64,000 nt of DNA from Albitalea sp966211955 (lineage in GTDB: Bacteria > Pseudomonadota > Gammaproteobacteria > Burkholderiales > Burkholderiaceae_C): assembly GCA_966211955.1 (NCBI GenBank), contig CBIHOF010000008.1, positions 1 through 64,000 on the forward strand, written 5' to 3'. The notes beneath the pieces were generated by a model, which saw nothing but the letters and a program-made list of their open reading frames with translations, made no database searches and was not told where the DNA came from. Made by a program: the position numbers and the translations under genes. Position 1 is the first letter of the stretch; every line of letters begins with the position of its first letter. Below are positions 61,176 to 64,000 of this stretch, piece after piece.

Positions 61176-62444
61176 ATGTCGAACTTCAAGACTTTCATCA
61201 AGGCAGGGCACGGGCCGACGCTCTTCGCGTCCTTCCTGTACTTCGCGTTCTCCTGCTGCATCTGGGTGCTCAACGGCGCGATGGCGCCGTTCATCAGCGA
61301 GACCTTCAAGCTCTCGCCCGCGCAGAAGGGCCTGATGCTGTCGGTACCCATCATCGCGGGCGCGCTGATGCGCTTTCCGCTGGGCGTACTGGCGCAATAC
61401 ATCGGCCGCAAGAGCGCGACGCTCGTGGAGATGGGACTCATCGCCGTGGCGATGATGTTCGGCTTCTTCTTCGTCAAGAGCTTCAACGACCTGCTCGCCA
61501 TGGGCGTGCTGCTGGGCATCGCCGGCGCGAGCTTCGGCGTGGCGCTGTCGCTGGGCTCGGGCTGGTTCCCGCCGCAATACAAGGGCCTGGCGATGGGCCT
61601 CGTGGGCGCCGGCAACGTGGGCACTGCCGTGTCGGTGCTGGTGGCGCCGCCGCTGGCCAACTGGCTGGGCTGGCAGGCGGTGTATGGCGTGGCCGCGGCG
61701 GCCATTGCCATCCCGATGATCGTGATGGTCGTCTTCGCCAAGGAGCCGCCCGATGTCGATTCGCATGCGAGCTTGCGCGAGCACATCGCCTGCCTCTTCG
61801 AGAAAGACGGTTGGGCCTTCAGCCTGATCTACGGCGTCACCTTCGGCGGCTTCATCGGGCTCACCACCTTCCTGCCTTCCTACTACTACGACCAGTTCGG
61901 CGTGAGCAAGGTGCAGGCGGGCCAGCTCACCATGCTCGCGGCCTTCATGGGCGCGGCGGTGCGCGTGGCCGGCGGCTGGATATCTGATCGCTGGGGCGGC
62001 GTGAACACGCTCACGGTGGTGCTCGCGGTGGTCGCGGCCTGCCTCGTGATGGTGGGTTTCGCATCGAGCTCCCTCGCGTTGACGACGCTGCTGCTGATGC
62101 TGTGCTTCGCCGCACTCGGCGCGGGCAACGGTGCGTTGTTCCAGTTGGTGCCGCTGCGCTGGCCGATGACGACGGCCGTGGCCGGCTCGATGATCGGCGA
62201 GATCGGCGCGCTGGGCGGCGGCCTCGTGCCCAATGCGATGGGCTTGTCCAAGCAGTACGCCGGCACCTATGCCTGGGGCTTCGTGCTGTTCGCGGCACTG
62301 TCGCTCGTGATGCTGGGCGTGATGCGGGTGATGCAGATCCGCTGGACGCGCACCTGGGCCGAAAAGGGTGGCCGTGCGCGGCCCGTCAGCAGCAGCGTTC
62401 CGTCGGGCTCGGTGGGCATGTCGAAGGTGAAGGCCCGTGCCTGA
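61176..62444 (+). CDS. narK: Nitrate/nitrite transporter (MFS)
   Basis: A 422-residue permease with 12 predicted membrane segments. The nitrate-porter signatures are GLVGAGNVGTAVSVL in the N-terminal half and ALGAGNGALFQLVP in the C-terminal half. I prefer the ATG at 61176, 11 bases after GGAG; an earlier ATG at 61167 is possible. NarK/NasA group. The sigma-54 promoter points to assimilation. Confidence 0.92.
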   Translation: MSNFKTFIKAGHGPTLFASFLYFAFSCCIWVLNGAMAPFISETFKLSPAQKGLMLSVPIIAGALMRFPLGVLAQYIGRKSATLVEMGLIAVAMMFGFFFVKSFNDLLAMGVLLGIAGASFGVALSLGSGWFPPQYKGLAMGLVGAGNVGTAVSVLVAPPLANWLGWQAVYGVAAAAIAIPMIVMVVFAKEPPDVDSHASLREHIACLFEKDGWAFSLIYGVTFGGFIGLTTFLPSYYYDQFGVSKVQAGQLTMLAAFMGAAVRVAGGWISDRWGGVNTLTVVLAVVAACLVMVGFASSSLALTTLLLMLCFAALGAGNGALFQLVPLRWPMTTAVAGSMIGEIGALGGGLVPNAMGLSKQYAGTYAWGFVLFAALSLVMLGVMRVMQIRWTRTWAEKGGRARPVSSSVPSGSVGMSKVKARA

Positions 62445-62478
62445 AGGCATTCGTCTTCGCCGGGATGACAAGGCGCTT

Positions 62479-64000
62479 TCACCGCGGCAAGAACAGCAGC
62501 CAGTAGATCAAGAGCGCGTTGAACAGCACCGACACGCCCATGCCGATCTTCCACAGCACCGCAGGGTCGCGTGCGACCAAGGGCGTGGCGCCGGGCGCGG
62601 CGATGGGCCTGGACGCCCCGCGCTCGAGGGCAAGCACCATCTCCTCGGCGGTCTCGAAGCGCTGTCTTGCGTCGAGCGCGACGGCTTTCATCACGACGTG
62701 ATCGAGCCAGATCGGAACGTCCGGGCGCAAGCGCGACGGAGGCCGTGGGTCGCGCCGGTGACGCGACTTCTGGTAGGGCTCGATCTCGCCGAAGGGCAAC
62801 CGGCCCGTGAGCCATCGGTACATCGTGATGCCCAGCGCGTACACGTCACTGCCCGCATCGGCAGGCACATGTTCCTCGCCCGCCCATTGCTCGGGATTCA
62901 TGTAGCTCGGGGTGCCCGCGTGCAGGGTGCGCAAGGCCTTCGGCTCGCTGCCGGAGATGGCCACGCCCAGGTCCAGCACACGCCACTGGCCGTCGTCCCC
63001 CAGGTGCAGGTTGCCGGGCTTGATGTCGCGGTGGATCACGCCATGCCGATGCAGGCGGCCGAGGGCACGGGCGACGGCCAAAGCGCCCTCCACCACCTCG
63101 CCGACCTCGAAGCGCTGGCCCTCCTTCAGCCGCTGCTCCAGCGTACGGCCGGGGTGCCAGTCGAACACCGTGTAGAAGCTGGTCGGGTTGCGCGTCTCGC
63201 GAACACCGACGAAGGCCGCGTCGCCGTGTTGGCCCGAGCCCGGCGCGACGCGGCTGCCGAGCCACGCCTCGTGCGCCAGCATGGCGCGCTCCTCGCGGTC
63301 GCCCGCGCGCGCCTCGTGCAGGGCCTTGATGGCCACGAGCTCCTGGGTCTCGGCAACGCGCGCCTGGTACAGGCGATGAACGCCGGTGTCGGCGATCTGC
63401 CCGGTGATGGTGTACGCATCGAGCCGGTCGCCCACCTTCAGCTTCGGCGTGGGCGGCAGTTGCCGGCCTTGCACGAGACCGTCTTCCAGCCGCGCCTGCG
63501 ACAGTCCGCGAACGCGCAAGACAAGCGCGGTGGCGTTGTCGCCGCTTCCCGCGGCGATCGCCGCCATCACGATGGCCTGGCTCGCGGCCTGCGCCGTGCC
63601 ATCGCGCGCCAGTGCCGCGAGGCGCGAGCGCTTGAGCGAGGCATGAACGCCGTCGGTCGTCAGCACGAACACATCGCCGATCTGCAGCTCGCCCTGCAGG
63701 AACTCGATGCGCACACGGTCATCCAGGCCCACCGCGCGCGTGAGTCGGCTGCGCTGGTCGGGGTGGTCGAAGCAATGGTCTTGCGTCAGCTGGACACAGT
63801 CGGCCTCGCCGCCGCTGCCGCGGATCAGCCAGGCGCGCGTGTCGCCGATGTGCGCGATGGTGAAGGCATGGCCGCGCAGCACGAGCGCGGTGAGCGTGGT
63901 CATGGCCGCGGCGCCATCACCACCGCTGCCCTGCCCCTGCCGGCGGCGATTGTGGTCGGCCAGCCAGGCGTTCTGCGCGCCGATGAGCCGGTCGAGCACC
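62479..64000 (-). CDS. Bifunctional PP2C phosphatase/Ser-Thr kinase (partial)
   Basis: The gene continues beyond the right edge. Visible in order: most of a PP2C phosphatase (IAHIGDTRAWLI, VLTTDGVHASL, GSGDNATALVL; the N-terminal Asp motif is outside); a Hanks-type kinase (VAIKALHE, VIHRDIKPGNLHLG, LDLGVAI in place of DFG, GTPSYMNPEQW); and a single C-terminal membrane segment (GMGVSVLFNALLIYWLLF). Such fusions recur next to narK in proteobacterial nitrate-assimilation clusters; the target is unknown. Confidence 0.85.
   Translation of the reverse strand, partial: VLDRLIGAQNAWLADHNRRRQGQGSGGDGAAAMTTLTALVLRGHAFTIAHIGDTRAWLIRGSGGEADCVQLTQDHCFDHPDQRSRLTRAVGLDDRVRIEFLQGELQIGDVFVLTTDGVHASLKRSRLAALARDGTAQAASQAIVMAAIAAGSGDNATALVLRVRGLSQARLEDGLVQGRQLPPTPKLKVGDRLDAYTITGQIADTGVHRLYQARVAETQELVAIKALHEARAGDREERAMLAHEAWLGSRVAPGSGQHGDAAFVGVRETRNPTSFYTVFDWHPGRTLEQRLKEGQRFEVGEVVEGALAVARALGRLHRHGVIHRDIKPGNLHLGDDGQWRVLDLGVAISGSEPKALRTLHAGTPSYMNPEQWAGEEHVPADAGSDVYALGITMYRWLTGRLPFGEIEPYQKSRHRRDPRPPSRLRPDVPIWLDHVVMKAVALDARQRFETAEEMVLALERGASRPIAAPGATPLVARDPAVLWKIGMGVSVLFNALLIYWLLFLPR

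Overview
ORGANISM. The window looks like chromosomal DNA of a beta-proteobacterium of the order Burkholderiales (Comamonadaceae or the Rubrivivax/Leptothrix-like lineage). The reasons are the GC-rich coding style, the gene set iscRSUA-hscBA-fdx, zapA followed by a 6S RNA, an intracellular PHA depolymerase, and nitrate-uptake genes with ANTAR regulators. The family-level call is inference.

LAYOUT. (1) About 55-28605 is an integrated mobile element of roughly 28.5 kb. It sits inside the 5' part of a chromosomal aminotransferase gene that lies just downstream of tsaD. The first codons of the broken gene are at 28606-28698 and the following codons are at 1-54, both on the minus strand. Joined, they give a continuous conserved reading frame. 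The element carries its own complete, diverged copy of the same gene (18283-19476). At its right end is a six-gene overlapping minus-strand operon: three large tyrosine recombinases, two small helical proteins and a RecD-like helicase. Cargo runs leftward from about 18.2 kb: an XRE regulator, an exported protein, decayed DNA, an acidic protein with repeats, a two-gene pair (LOTUS/OST-HTH protein plus unknown) behind a promoter-small RNA-terminator unit, a serine resolvase, a type I restriction-modification operon with an extra nuclease inside it, and a PHP/SMC-like ATPase. (2) 28.7-34.5 kb holds tsaD, a small winged-helix-like protein, NasT and the nrtABD nitrate importer. The importer sits behind a sigma-54 promoter and a two-hairpin/terminator leader that fits the ANTAR antitermination motif. 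(3) 34.5-40.1 kb is the isc iron-sulfur operon under an IscR-like site. (4) 40.1-51.1 kb holds uvrB, an aromatic/aspartate aminotransferase, phaZ, an RnfB-like ferredoxin, an ABC_sub_bind-type protein with a hybrid sensor kinase, a small lipoprotein, nth and a GAF protein. (5) 51.2-56.1 kb is a cobalamin uptake operon btuB-C-D-F under a B12 riboswitch. (6) 56.1-58.3 kb holds a ZapB-like protein, zapA, 6S RNA, an EVE-domain protein and a TauE/SafE permease. (7) 58.4-64.0 kb holds a degenerate GGDEF protein, an ANTAR protein fused to two PilJ/NarX-like segments, a sigma-54-driven narK, and a PP2C-kinase fusion cut by the window end.

HOW IT FITS TOGETHER. The core half is housekeeping plus nitrate assimilation; two nitrate loci carry ANTAR regulators and sigma-54 promoters. 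The element half is a defence-type island. Its most notable feature is that it breaks a conserved gene and brings a spare copy. The second notable feature is the candidate RNA next to a LOTUS-domain protein of no known system. Boundaries given to the base are read by eye and may be off by one or two.
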